Assembly (NCBI GenBank): GCA_930633525.1
Contig: CAKNFP010000001.1
Coordinates: forward strand, 1,156,001-1,220,000
Origin: Hyphomicrobiales bacterium
Lineage (GTDB): Bacteria > Pseudomonadota > Alphaproteobacteria > Rhizobiales > Beijerinckiaceae
Direction: 5' to 3'
Length of the DNA stretch: 64,000 nt
The position numbers and the translations under genes are program-made. Shown here one piece after another: positions 8,601-16,944 of this stretch. Position 1 is the stretch's first letter; every line of letters starts with the position of its first letter. The notes beneath the pieces were generated by a model that did no database searches, had not been told where the DNA came from, and saw only the letters and a list, made by a program, of their open reading frames with translations.

Positions 8601-8630
8601 ACATAAGATAGATACGATAGCGCTTATCAA
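8601..8630 (-). promoter_or_regulatory. Candidate promoter of the penicillin-binding protein gene
   Basis: On the minus strand TTGATA is followed 18 bases later by TTATGT, about 33 bases before the GTG start. Both are partial matches to the sigma-70 hexamers. The surrounding 8569-8779 spacer is AT-richer than the coding DNA. This is weak, sequence-only evidence. Confidence 0.35.
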
Positions 8631-8779
8631 CACCATGCACGACGCAAAAGACGGCCATATTAGCGCGATAAGTGCTGCTTCAGCGGGCCGCACTTTCCCG
8701 CATCAGCGAGATCCGTTATGCGACGGATATCTTTCGCATCCCTTGCATCATTTGTGTGTCTGACAAGGTATTATGGTAA

Positions 8780-9334
8780 ATGGCCGCCGCCGAATTCAAA
8801 GATCAGATCTGCGGTAAAGAGTCGATAAATGCGGAGCCTGATGGCTCGGCCGAATTGCCGTTCTGGAAGACCAAAACGCTCGCGCAGATGGACGGGGCCG
8901 AGTGGGAGTCCTTATGCGACGGTTGCGGTCGCTGCTGCCTCGTCAAGCTTGAAGATGAGGACACGGGTACCATTCATTTTACGGACATCGCTTGCCGTCT
9001 TCTCGATACCGAGAGCTGCCGCTGCCGCGATTATCCCAACCGCCAGGCTTTCGTGCACGACTGCATCCGTCTGACCGTCGAGGAGGTCGGGCGGCTTTCA
9101 TGGCTGCCTCCGACCTGCGCCTACCGTCTTGTCCGTGAGGGTGTGGACCTCTACTGGTGGCATCCGCTCGTCTCTGGAGATCCCGACACCGTCCATACGG
9201 CCGGCGTTTCGCTGCGCGGGCGGTCTGTGACGAGTGAGGAGGACCTGCCGGAAGAGGAATTCCCGGACAGGATCGTCAACTGGCCGAACAAGGTGCCGAA
9301 ACGTGCGCGACGGCGCGCCGACGCGACAGATTGA
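8780..9334 (+). CDS. YcgN family cysteine-cluster protein (UPF0260)
   Basis: A 184-residue member of the UPF0260/YcgN family, which has a conserved set of cysteines thought to bind a metal or Fe-S cluster. Visible motifs are [17 protein letters not shown], then CDGCGRCC (about residues 51-58), [15 protein letters not shown] and DCIRL, followed by [11 protein letters not shown]. The biochemical function is unknown. The length matches other members apart from a slightly extended N-terminus. An AAGG lies 11 bases before the chosen ATG and a start further in is possible. It is monocistronic and convergent with the L,D-transpeptidase gene. Confidence 0.92.
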   Translation: MAAAEFKDQICGKESINAEPDGSAELPFWKTKTLAQMDGAEWESLCDGCGRCCLVKLEDEDTGTIHFTDIACRLLDTESCRCRDYPNRQAFVHDCIRLTVEEVGRLSWLPPTCAYRLVREGVDLYWWHPLVSGDPDTVHTAGVSLRGRSVTSEEDLPEEEFPDRIVNWPNKVPKRARRRADATD

Positions 9335-9362
9335 AAAAGGCCCCGGGAGTGATCCCGGAGCC
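9334..9362 (-). terminator. Intrinsic terminator of the L,D-transpeptidase gene
   Basis: A 10-base-pair stem with one mismatch and a four-base loop (GGC-x-CCGGGA / TCCCGG-x-GCC). On the minus strand it is followed directly by five T residues. It lies about 50 bases past the stop at 9412, a good rho-independent terminator. A second small dyad, GGAGGCC-atc-GGCCTCC, lies at 9391-9407. Confidence 0.75.
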
Positions 9363-9411
9363 TCCAGGGCAGTGTACGCCTGACGTCAGGGGAGGCCATC
9401 GGCCTCCGGCA

Positions 9412-10086
9412 TCAGCCCTGCGCCATCAGATCGGGATTGCTGCGGAGCACGACGACCTTGCTGCCGCTTGGTACGCGCGAATAGAGGTCGATAATATCCT
9501 GGTTGATCAACCGGATGCAGCCTGACGAGACGGCTTGGCCGATCGTCCAGGGCTCGTTGGTGCCGTGAATGCGGTAGAGCGTATCCCGGTCACCCTGGTA
9601 AAGATAAAGCGCCCGCGCGCCGAGCGGGTTCTCCGGGCCGCCGGGCATCCCGCTGGCATACCGGCGCAGTTCCGGCTGGCGCTTGATCATCTCCGTCGGC
9701 GGAGTCCATGTCGGCCATTGCGCCTTGCGCCGCACCTGGGCATTGCCGTTCCAGCTGAAGCCCTCGCGCCCGACCCCGATGCCGTAGCGCATGGCGCGGC
9801 CGTTGGGGCGCACGAGATAGAGGAAACGATCGTTGGGATCCACGACGATCGTTCCCGGCTGCTGCGATGTGTCGTAGGCCACCTCCCGCCGCAGGAATTC
9901 CGGGTCGATTTCGGAAAGGTCGACGGCGGGAATGGGGAAGCGTTCGTTATCAATAGCGGCATACATCCGCTCGAAGGATCGATCATAGGTCGGTCCGGCT
10001 TCCACCGGAACCGGGGGACGCGAAACGCATCCACCGAGGGCCACAAGCCCACCACCCATCACCATACGCCGTGTCAAACCAACCAT
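9412..10086 (-). CDS. L,D-transpeptidase (YkuD family), exported
   Basis: A 224-residue periplasmic enzyme that forms 3-3 peptidoglycan cross-links or attaches proteins to the wall. The N-terminus has twin arginines and a hydrophobic core ending in a lipobox-like GGC (TRRMVMGGGLVALGGC), so it is a lipoprotein or Tat/Sec substrate. The YkuD domain covers about residues 60-220, with the catalytic signature HGTN...SSGCIRL (His near 187, Cys near 203). The start at 10086 was chosen over a longer in-frame reading because GAGG lies seven bases upstream and the signal peptide then sits at the N-terminus. An intrinsic terminator follows. Confidence 0.92.
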   Translation of the reverse strand: MVGLTRRMVMGGGLVALGGCVSRPPVPVEAGPTYDRSFERMYAAIDNERFPIPAVDLSEIDPEFLRREVAYDTSQQPGTIVVDPNDRFLYLVRPNGRAMRYGIGVGREGFSWNGNAQVRRKAQWPTWTPPTEMIKRQPELRRYASGMPGGPENPLGARALYLYQGDRDTLYRIHGTNEPWTIGQAVSSGCIRLINQDIIDLYSRVPSGSKVVVLRSNPDLMAQG

Positions 10087-10284
10087 AATCGACCTCTGCC
10101 GGGGAAAATTCTGGAACCGTGAAGATACGGTCCCTGATACATTGAGAACTAAGGCCAAAAGTTCCTTGAACGTGACCGTACTGGGGCAAATCCCGCTCAC
10201 GGGTCGGTGAAGGGTGTTGTTTGGCAACAGGTGTGGCCTAAACACCGCAGTTTTGGCCTGTATCTCGGACTCAATAGCGCATCA

Positions 10285-10299
10285 TTCCTATGATAGGAA
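10285..10299. promoter_or_regulatory. Perfect dyad upstream of the GTA cluster promoter
   Basis: TTCCTA-tga-TAGGAA is a perfect 6-3-6 inverted repeat. It ends 8 bases before a good -35 hexamer, a typical activator or repressor position. I do not recognise the site. It may control the GTA genes or the divergent L,D-transpeptidase gene. Confidence 0.45.
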
Positions 10300-10307
10300 A
10301 ATTATCC

Positions 10308-10336
10308 TTGACAGCGAAGCGCTGGTGAGGTAGGGT
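10308..10336 (+). promoter_or_regulatory. Candidate sigma-70 promoter for the GTA cluster
   Basis: An exact TTGACA -35 hexamer, a 17-base spacer, and TAGGGT as a weak -10. It points into the GTA cluster, whose first gene starts at 10554, giving a leader of about 210 bases. The leader holds only a 45-codon reading frame (10343-10480) with no ribosome binding site. The stretch 10087-10553 has no other gene I can support. Confidence 0.5.
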
Positions 10337-10553
10337 TCAGTCATGCTCCAGAATTGCGTTTGGGCGCGACACTTCGGTGCAGCCGCCAAGCGGGGCGGGC
10401 GCGACAGCGTCGGGCACGCGTGTTTCTGGCAGCAGCGTCTTTGCTTCTTTCTGAAGCGCAAGACCTCTCCATCTCCGTGATGTGACGCAATTTCGATCGG
10501 GAAACAGCTTCGACTGTTCTTGCGAATTGCTTCAGCGTTGACAGGACAATTTC

Positions 10554-11189
10554 ATGGCCTCTCCAACGGCGGACGAGGTGGCGGACATGCGCCGCCGCCG
10601 CGCTGAAGGCGCTTCTATTGCCAGAATCATGGCCGCTACGGGTTGGGGGCGGACTGCGGTGCGCAATGCACTTGCACCCGCTCCGGACGCGCCGGTTGAT
10701 ATCTCAGATCGACCCGCGCGGTCGGTTGGAGCGAAAAACCGCCGCAACGCAAAGACGAAGGCCAAGCCTGCAAAGACGACCAAGTCTGCGGGGCAAGCGA
10801 TCAAGTCACGCGCCAAATTACGGACAGCGGCGGCAGGTTCCGAGGCCGGCGCACGGGCCGATCCGAAGGTCAATCTAAAAAGGGGGGCTCTCGTCGCCCG
10901 CCTTTGGCGCACGGCCGACGCGCAGGTGCGCGAGGTGGAGCGGCGCCTGGCGCAGGGCGAGACCGAGCCCGGCGATCGCGAAAAAGATGCGCGCACCTTG
11001 GCCGTCGTGGTGAAAACCCTGCGCGATCTCCTCGCCCTGGAGGCTGACGAACACACTGTCGAAGCCACGGCGGCAAAGGAGAAGGGCGGCGATGTCCGGG
11101 ATCTCGACGATTTCCGACGCGAACTTGCGGAGCGCATTGATCGACTGCGCCGCGCACGGGATGCTGACGTCGCTGTTGGCGGGCTGTGA
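10554..11189 (+). CDS. GTA terminase small subunit-like protein (RcGTA g1 position)
   Basis: A 211-residue protein at the head of the GTA cluster, where RcGTA encodes its small terminase (g1). The first 40 residues form a helix-turn-helix (ASIARIMAATGWGRTAVRNAL) suited to DNA recognition. A Lys/Ala-rich basic linker follows (about 60-105). The C-terminal half is helical (REVERRLAQGETEPGDREKD, LRDLLALE), like the oligomerisation and TerL-contact region of g1 proteins. In phages TerS selects DNA for packaging; in RcGTA this selection is nearly random. The role is inferred from position and domain order. Confidence 0.75.
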   Translation: MASPTADEVADMRRRRAEGASIARIMAATGWGRTAVRNALAPAPDAPVDISDRPARSVGAKNRRNAKTKAKPAKTTKSAGQAIKSRAKLRTAAAGSEAGARADPKVNLKRGALVARLWRTADAQVREVERRLAQGETEPGDREKDARTLAVVVKTLRDLLALEADEHTVEATAAKEKGGDVRDLDDFRRELAERIDRLRRARDADVAVGGL

Positions 11190-12452
11190 TGCCCGATTGC
11201 TCGACTGGCTGATGCATCATTGGCCGCTCTTTGCGCGGTCCGACCAGTTGCCGCCGGATGGCGGCGCGTCCCGCGACGACTGGACCGTCTGGCTGGTGCT
11301 GGGCGGACGCGGCGCGGGCAAGACGCGAACCGGGGCGGAATGGGTGCGGGGAATGGCTCTCGGGCAGCCGTCCTTCACCTCGGCGCCGGCTGGGCGGATC
11401 GCTCTTGTGGGCGAGACGGCACCGATGTCCGCGATGTGATGATCGAGGGCGTTTCCGGCCTTCTCGCCATCCATCCCAGACATGAACGGCCCACATGGAC
11501 GCCAACGCGGCGCCGGCTGGAATGGCCGAACGGCGCGGTGGCACAAGCTTTCTCCGCCGAAGACCCCGAACAATTGCGCGGGCCGCAGTTCGAGGCGGCT
11601 TGGGCAGACGAGCTTTGCAAGTGGCGCCATGCGCAGGAGACTTGGGACATGTTGCAATTCGGATTGCGTCTGGGCACGCGCCCCCGGCAGGTGGTGACGA
11701 CGACGCCCCGCCCGATTCCTCTCTTGAAAAAGCTGACGGCCGATCCGCGCACCGCTTTGTCCCGGGCGGCCACACGCGCCAACGCCTTCCATCTCGCACC
11801 CGCCTTCCTCGACACGATCGTCGGCCGCTACGCCGGCACCCGCCTGGGCCGGCAGGAGCTTGATGGCGAGATCGTCGAGGAGCGGGCCGATGCCCTGTGG
11901 AACAGGCAGGCGATCGAGGCCGGCCGTGCCGACCGGGCGCCGCCATTGACGCGTATCGTCGTCGCGGTCGATCCGCCTGCCTCGTCAGGCCGGCGGGCCG
12001 ATGCCTGCGGCATCGTAGCGGCCGGCATCGACGCGGGTGGCCAGGTCTTCGTGCTGGAAGACGCGACGCGCGAACGGGCACGCCCTGCCGAATGGGCCGC
12101 GGCCGCGGTCGCGCTTTATCGCCGATTGGAGGCCGATGCGCTCGTCGCCGAGGTCAATCAGGGCGGCGAGATGGTGGCCGCCGTCATTCGCGAGATCGAT
12201 CCCGGCGTGCCCGTGACCGCGGTGCGCGCCACACGCGGCAAATATCTGCGGGCCGAGCCGGTCGCCGCCCTCTACGAGCAGGGACGGGTCCACCATGTCG
12301 GCGCGCTTCCGGTGCTCGAAGACGAGATGGCCGACTTCGGCCCTGGCGGCCTGTCTTCAGGCCGCTCCCCCGATCGCCTGGATGCGCTGGTCTGGGCGGT
12401 AACGGCCCTTGCGCTGACGGGGCAGGCCGAGCCGCGCGTGCGCCGGCTCTGA
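11092..12452 (+). pseudogene. GTA terminase large subunit (TerL), split by a frameshift
   Basis: This is the packaging motor ATPase/nuclease (RcGTA g2). The first frame (11092-11439; an alternative ATG is at 11161) carries the N-terminus and Walker A GGRGAGKTRTGAEW, then IALVGETA, and stops. The homologous sequence resumes in the next frame as DVRDVMIEGVSGLLA, with the Walker B region FEAAWADELCKW, coupling motif VVTTTPRP and nuclease residues (VVAVDPPAS, AEVNQGGEM, DRLDALVWAV) to 12452. Comparison with the usual ETATDVRDVM motif suggests one missing base near 11420. The first stop and an ATG of the second frame overlap as TGATG at 11437-11441, so two separate polypeptides are possible. It could also be a sequencing error. 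Confidence 0.85.
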
Positions 12453-12497
12453 TCCCCCACTCCCGCGTTCCCGCACATCCTATTGAGAGCTCAGTTC

Positions 12498-13694
12498 ATG
12501 CCGAACTTTCTCACCCGCCTCATCGGGCGCGCGGTGAACGCGCCGCCACGCCCGGAAGGCGCTTTGCCCCCTGAAGCCAAGGTCTCCCGGGCGGGGCCGC
12601 TCATCGCCCTCTACCAGATGGGCAAGCCTGTCTGGACGCCGCGCGACTACGGAGCGTTGGCGCGGGAGGGCTTCCAGCGCAACGCGGTCGTCCATCGCTG
12701 CGTCCGGCTGATCGCGGAAGCCGCAGCCTCCGTGCCCTGGCTTGCCTATGACGGCCGCCGAGAACTCGATGATCATCCCCTGCTCAAGCTCCTCGCCCGG
12801 CCCAATCCGCGCGAGGCAGGCGCCACCTTTCTCGAGGCGGTCTATGGCCACCTTCTGGTCGCCGGCAATGCTTATCTCGAAATGGTCGCCCTCGATGGCG
12901 AGCCACGTGAGCTGTTCGCCCTGCGGCCGGATCGCATGCGCGTCGTGCCGGGCGCCGATGGCTGGCCGGAGGCCTATGACTACACCATCGGCGGCGGCAC
13001 GGTGCGCTTCCGCCAGGACGATCGCCTGCCGCCCATCCTGCATCTCACCCTGTTCAACCCCGTCGACGATCACTACGGGCTGTCGCCGATGGAGGCGGCG
13101 GCGACCGCGCTCGATATCCACAACGCCACGGGCGCATGGAACAAGGCGCTGCTCGACAACGCCGCACGGCCATCGGGCGCGCTGGTCTATACGGGGCCGC
13201 AGGGCACCAATCTGACGGATGCGCAGTTCGAGCGCTTGAAGGCCGAGCTCGACGAGCAGTTCCAGGGCGCGGCCAATGCCGGCCGTCCCCTGCTGCTCGA
13301 CGGCGGGCTCGACTGGAAGCAGTTGTCGCTCTCGCCGAAGGACATGGATTTCATCGAGGCGAAGGCCGCGGCGGCGCGCGAGATCGCGCTTGCCTTCGGC
13401 GTGCCGCCGCTGATGCTCGGCCTGCCCGGCGATAATACCTATGCCAATTTCGCCGAGGCCAACCGCGCTTTCTGGCGGCAGGCCGTGATCCCGCTCGTCA
13501 AGCGCACGGCGCAGAGCGTCGCGCAATGGCTCGGCCCCGCCTATGAGCCCGGGCTGAAGCTCGTCCCCGATCTCGATGGCATCGAGGCCTTGTCCAGCGA
13601 ACGCGAGGCGCTGTGGCGGCGCATCGCCGCCGCCGATTTCCTCGATCGCGACGAGAAGCGAGAGGCGACCGGCTACGGCCCGAGCCAAGGCTGA
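12498..13694 (+). CDS. GTA/HK97-family portal protein (g3)
   Basis: A 398-residue portal protein, which forms the dodecameric ring through which DNA enters and leaves the capsid. HK97 portal features are clear: the N-terminal REGFQRNAVVHRCVRLIAEAAASVPW region, GNAYLEMV, then HLTLFNPVDDHYGLSPMEAA, the long clip region with DWKQLSLSPKDMDF, and GVPPLMLGLPGDNTYANFAEANRAFWR. An in-frame TTG at 12483 would add five residues; the ATG at 12498 gives the typical family N-terminus. It follows TerL by 45 bases, which is standard GTA order. Confidence 0.95.
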   Translation: MPNFLTRLIGRAVNAPPRPEGALPPEAKVSRAGPLIALYQMGKPVWTPRDYGALAREGFQRNAVVHRCVRLIAEAAASVPWLAYDGRRELDDHPLLKLLARPNPREAGATFLEAVYGHLLVAGNAYLEMVALDGEPRELFALRPDRMRVVPGADGWPEAYDYTIGGGTVRFRQDDRLPPILHLTLFNPVDDHYGLSPMEAAATALDIHNATGAWNKALLDNAARPSGALVYTGPQGTNLTDAQFERLKAELDEQFQGAANAGRPLLLDGGLDWKQLSLSPKDMDFIEAKAAAAREIALAFGVPPLMLGLPGDNTYANFAEANRAFWRQAVIPLVKRTAQSVAQWLGPAYEPGLKLVPDLDGIEALSSEREALWRRIAAADFLDRDEKREATGYGPSQG

Positions 13695-13711
13695 ACCGTC
13701 GGAGGCCTGCC

Positions 13712-13966
13712 ATGGCCAGTATCACCGAGACCTTCATCGCGCGGGGAGATCTCGCGCATCTCGCTCTCTTTCTCTGGGCGAGCGGCGCCTCGACCTTCCT
13801 CGTGCTCATCCTGCGCGAGCTCAGTGCCGCGAACCAGCGCTTCGACGTCTTCGTCGGCGAACTCGCCCGCTTCAACCTTCGCCATGCGGTTAAGTCCTCG
13901 GCCGAGCCTCCGGTCGAGCCGCCTGCTGCATCCATGGCCGAACCCAGCAAGGAGACCAAAGCATGA
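13712..13966 (+). CDS. Small membrane protein of the GTA cluster (g3.5 position)
   Basis: An 84-residue protein with one predicted transmembrane segment (about residues 14-33, HLALFLWASGASTFLVLILRE), followed by a short helical region and an Ala/Pro/Glu-rich tail. It sits between portal and prohead protease, where RcGTA-type clusters carry a short gene called g3.5. The function is unknown. GGAGG lies six bases before this ATG, which makes an in-frame upstream start unlikely. Its TGA overlaps the ATG of the next small gene, so translation is probably coupled. Confidence 0.75.
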   Translation: MASITETFIARGDLAHLALFLWASGASTFLVLILRELSAANQRFDVFVGELARFNLRHAVKSSAEPPVEPPAASMAEPSKETKA

Positions 13967-14130
13967 GTGCTTCCCCCGCGCGGCAGGCCCGGCCCACGCC
14001 GCGCCGCGCCCGTCAGCCCCACAAACCGGACGAGGCCATCAGGACTTTCGTGCGTATTCTGGAGCAACTGGAGGCGGGCGCCGCCGGGCTGGCCAGGGGT
14101 AGCCAGCAGCCGGCCCGGGCCGGCCGGTGA
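13963..14130 (+). CDS. 55-residue basic protein, coupled within the GTA cluster
   Basis: A short reading frame starting at an ATGA overlap with the preceding gene and ending in GTGA, where the prohead protease starts. Overlap at both ends is strong evidence for a translated gene in a coupled operon. The product is Arg/Pro-rich at the N-terminus (RQARPTPRRARQPHKPDE) with one predicted helix (AIRTFVRILEQLEAG). I do not recognise a family. It might be a small capsid-assembly or DNA-binding accessory protein, which is a guess from location and charge. Confidence 0.6.
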   Translation: MSASPARQARPTPRRARQPHKPDEAIRTFVRILEQLEAGAAGLARGSQQPARAGR

Positions 14131-14699
14131 AGGCGGATCCACGCGCCGCACCCGCGGTGAAGCTCATCGCGACCGCTGCGGCACCCGGCTTGTTCGAGGG
14201 TTATGCCAGCCTGTTCGGCGTACCCGACCTCGGCCGCGACGTCGTGGAGCGCGGCGCCTTCCGCGCCAGCCTCGACCGACGCGGCGTCAAGGGCGTCAAG
14301 CTGCTGTGGCAGCATGATCCCGGTGAGCCGATCGGCCACTGGCTCACACTCGCCGAGGATGCGCGCGGATTGAAAGTGCGAGGGCAGCTCAATCTCGGCG
14401 TTGGGCGCGCTCGCGAACTTCACGCGCTGATGCGTGACGGCGCTGTCGATGGCCTCTCGATCGGCTATCGCACCGAGCGCGCGCGCACCGATCCACGCGA
14501 TTGCCTGCGCCATATCGCCCGGCTCGATCTCTGGGAAATCTCGCTCGTCACCTTCCCCATGCTGCCCGGCGCGCGCGTCGGCAGTGTCAAGCGCGATCCT
14601 TTGCGCGCCCCCTTGCCCGGACCGTTTGCCGGACGGCCCGCGCCCGATCTCACCGCCACCATCCGCGCTGCCGCCGCGCGGCTTTCCGCATCTCTCTGA
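14127..14699 (+). CDS. GTA prohead protease (HK97 family, g4)
   Basis: A 190-residue serine protease of the U35/S78 type that cleaves the capsid N-terminal scaffold during head maturation. Family motifs are visible: FEGYASLFGVPDLGRDVVERGAF, LLWQHDPGEPIGHW (catalytic His in WQHD), then VDGLSIGYRT (catalytic Ser) and DLWEISLVTFPMLPGARV. It starts at a GTG that overlaps the previous stop as GTGA. It is directly followed by the capsid gene, the standard order. The length is normal and key residues are present. Confidence 0.93.
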   Translation: MKADPRAAPAVKLIATAAAPGLFEGYASLFGVPDLGRDVVERGAFRASLDRRGVKGVKLLWQHDPGEPIGHWLTLAEDARGLKVRGQLNLGVGRARELHALMRDGAVDGLSIGYRTERARTDPRDCLRHIARLDLWEISLVTFPMLPGARVGSVKRDPLRAPLPGPFAGRPAPDLTATIRAAAARLSASL

Positions 14700-14717
14700 T
14701 CCACAAGGAACGACTCT

Positions 14718-15977
14718 ATGCACACGGATCTGACCGCCCCTGAAACGAAAGCCGCCGGTACGGAAGTCGCGGCTGCCTTCGCTGATTTCGCCACCACCTT
14801 CGAGGCCTTCCGCGAAACCAACGACAGCCGCCTCAGCGAGATCGAGAATCGTCTCGGTGCTGATGTGGTGACCGAGGAGAAGCTCGGCCGCATCGACCAG
14901 GCGCTTGACGAAACCAAGCGCCGGCTCGACCGCCTGACTCTCGCCGCCCGGCGCCCGGCCCTGGGGGCGCCGGCCGCTGGCGAGGGCGCGGAGGATGCTG
15001 CCGCTCGGGAGCATAAAGCTGCCTTCGCCGGCTATATGAAATCCGGCGAGGCGGGCGGCCTCAAGACGCTGGAGGCCAAGGCCCTGTCGGCCGGGTCCGG
15101 TCCTGACGGCGGCTATCTCGTGCCAACGACCGTCGAGCGCGAGGTGCTGCGGCGGCTGGCGGCGATCTCGCCGATCAGGGCGATTGCCGGGAATCGTGTC
15201 ATCTCGGGTGGCCTCTACAAGCGCGCCTTCTCGACCACCGGGCCGGCCTCCGGCTGGGTGGCGGAAACCGCCGCAAGGCCGCAAACCACATCGCCGAGCC
15301 TCGCCGAACTCAGTTTCCCCGCCATGGAGCTTTACGCCATGCCGGCGGCCACCCAGACGCTGCTCGACGATGCCGTCGTCGATATCGAGCAGTGGCTGGC
15401 GGATGAGGTCGAAACGATCTTCGCCGAGCAGGAAGGCACCGCCTTCGTGAGTGGCGACGGGACCAACAAGCCGAAGGGCTTCCTGGCCTACGACACGGTG
15501 GCCGATGCAAGCTGGAACTGGGGCAAACTCGGCACGGTGTCGACCGGTGTCGATGGTGCCTTCGCGGCGAGCAATCCTTCCGACGTGCTGATCGATCTCA
15601 TCTATGCGCTCAAGGCGGGTTATCGCCAGAATGCGACCTTCGTGATGAACCGCAAGACGCAGAGTGCGATCCGCAAGTTCAAGGACAGCCAGGGCAATTA
15701 TCTCTGGCAGCCCCCCGCGTCGGTCGGCCAGGCGGCAACGCTGATGTCCTTCCGCGTCGTCGAGGCCGAGGACATGCCGAACATCGCGTCGGGCAGCCTG
15801 TCACTGGCTTTCGGTGACTTCCGGCGTGGCTATCTCGTGGTGGACCGCGCGGGTGTCCGTGTCCTGCGCGATCCCTTCTCGTCGAAGCCCTATGTCTTGT
15901 TCTACACCACCAAGCGTGTCGGCGGCGGCGTGCAGGACTTCGCGGCTATCAAGCTTCTCAAATTCGCCGCGAGCTGA
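14718..15977 (+). CDS. GTA major capsid protein (HK97 fold, g5)
   Basis: A 419-residue HK97-type capsid protein. Residues 1-90 form the helical delta/scaffold domain removed by the protease (FEAFRETNDSRLSEIENRL). The mature part starts after about residue 100 and carries the capsid hallmarks KALSAGSGPDGGYLVPTTV, the MELYAMPAATQTLLDDAVVDIEQWL stretch (positions 15325-15402), FVSGDGTNKPKGF, TFVMNRKTQSAIRKFKDSQG and FGDFRRGYLVVDR. It would form the small GTA head. The reading frame is intact. The next gene downstream is on the opposite strand. Confidence 0.96.
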   Translation: MHTDLTAPETKAAGTEVAAAFADFATTFEAFRETNDSRLSEIENRLGADVVTEEKLGRIDQALDETKRRLDRLTLAARRPALGAPAAGEGAEDAAAREHKAAFAGYMKSGEAGGLKTLEAKALSAGSGPDGGYLVPTTVEREVLRRLAAISPIRAIAGNRVISGGLYKRAFSTTGPASGWVAETAARPQTTSPSLAELSFPAMELYAMPAATQTLLDDAVVDIEQWLADEVETIFAEQEGTAFVSGDGTNKPKGFLAYDTVADASWNWGKLGTVSTGVDGAFAASNPSDVLIDLIYALKAGYRQNATFVMNRKTQSAIRKFKDSQGNYLWQPPASVGQAATLMSFRVVEAEDMPNIASGSLSLAFGDFRRGYLVVDRAGVRVLRDPFSSKPYVLFYTTKRVGGGVQDFAAIKLLKFAAS

Positions 15978-15983
15978 GGCGGT

Positions 15984-16817
15984 TTATTCCCCGACCCAGC
16001 GCGCGCTCCGCCCCCAGCCCGCCAGCGTCCTGTCGATGAAGGCGCGCTGCGGGCCGACGAGCACACCCTGGCTGAGGAGGCCGCAATCGCGCTTGCCAGG
16101 CCCCTTCGACCAGGTGCTGATGGCGATGACGGCCCCTGATCCAAGCGCGATCGGCCCACCGGAATCGCCGCGGCACACACCCGCACCCGCGGCCTTGCCG
16201 CGCCCTTGCGGATCGGCCGCCCAGATCAGGATGCTGCTCGGCCCATAGGGCTCCACGACTGTGAGGGGCGCCGTGCGGAAAGTGCCGCTCGAGGCGCCGT
16301 CTCCCTCCTGGGCAACGCCCCAGCCGCCGAGCATCAGGGCCGTGCCGGGCGCGGGAGAACGCTGAGCCGCCACGAGACCGGTCGTCGAAAACTGCGCCGG
16401 CAAAGACGATGGCAGGCGTACCAGCGCCAGATCGATCGAGCGTTGACGCGTGCGGATGGCGTTCGGAACATAGCCGGGATGGACTGCAATCGTGCGCGGC
16501 TCGATGAGAACCGGCTCGCCCCGCTCGCGGAAATGCACGCGGAAGGCATCGGCGCCCGTCACGCAATGGGCGGCCGTCAGGATGGCGTCGGGCGCGACCA
16601 CCACCGCCGAGCAGACGCTGCCGCGGGACCCGAGCACCATCACGCTCGCCGTGGCAAGCGGCCCGCCGCTGCCGGTGGCGCCAACAACCGCTGCGGCCGG
16701 GTGGGTGCCCGCAACCAATCCTGCCGCCAGGAGGCCGATCGCCAGGGCATGTTGAGCCACGGCATGCCTCGCCACCCGTAAGGCGGTGTGACGGCTCAAG
16801 GCGCTCATCAAAAACAT
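15984..16817 (-). CDS. Secreted trypsin-like serine protease (S1) antisense inside the GTA cluster
   Basis: A 277-residue S1 protease with a signal peptide (about 1-43, hydrophobic core LAIGLLAAGLVAG, cleavage near PAAA). The catalytic triad is complete: His84 in TAAHC, Asp129 in SIDLALVRL and Ser219 in CRGDSGGP. Cysteines at about 69 and 85 could pair as in chymotrypsin-fold enzymes. The start at 16817 was chosen because it begins the signal peptide. The gene lies opposite to, and between, the capsid and head-tail connector genes. It is not part of the RcGTA structural set, so it looks like an accessory passenger gene. The substrate is unknown. Confidence 0.88.
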   Translation of the reverse strand: MFLMSALSRHTALRVARHAVAQHALAIGLLAAGLVAGTHPAAAVVGATGSGGPLATASVMVLGSRGSVCSAVVVAPDAILTAAHCVTGADAFRVHFRERGEPVLIEPRTIAVHPGYVPNAIRTRQRSIDLALVRLPSSLPAQFSTTGLVAAQRSPAPGTALMLGGWGVAQEGDGASSGTFRTAPLTVVEPYGPSSILIWAADPQGRGKAAGAGVCRGDSGGPIALGSGAVIAISTWSKGPGKRDCGLLSQGVLVGPQRAFIDRTLAGWGRSARWVGE

Positions 16818-16944
16818 GCGGTTGCTCCCAGTCGGCGCGCCCAAGTCCACAACAGGCTCTAAGCGCCGGTGCGCGGGAAGGGAAGTGTCGATTTGGCAAC
16901 GCGTGCGCCGAGGCGGCCGCCCAGTATTGCCTGAGGATCTCAGA

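Noticed and set aside
10343..10480. A 45-codon frame in the GTA leader
   Set aside because: It has no ribosome binding site, an odd composition (many Cys, Trp and Arg) and no overlap with the next gene. A leader peptide cannot be excluded but is not supported.
12480..13688. A long minus-strand frame opposite the portal gene
   Set aside because: The plus strand encodes an intact HK97 portal with conserved motifs. The antisense product has no recognisable domain.
14013..15284. A long minus-strand frame opposite the prohead protease and capsid genes
   Set aside because: It is a shadow of two well-supported plus-strand genes, with a Gly/Arg-rich product and no start signal.
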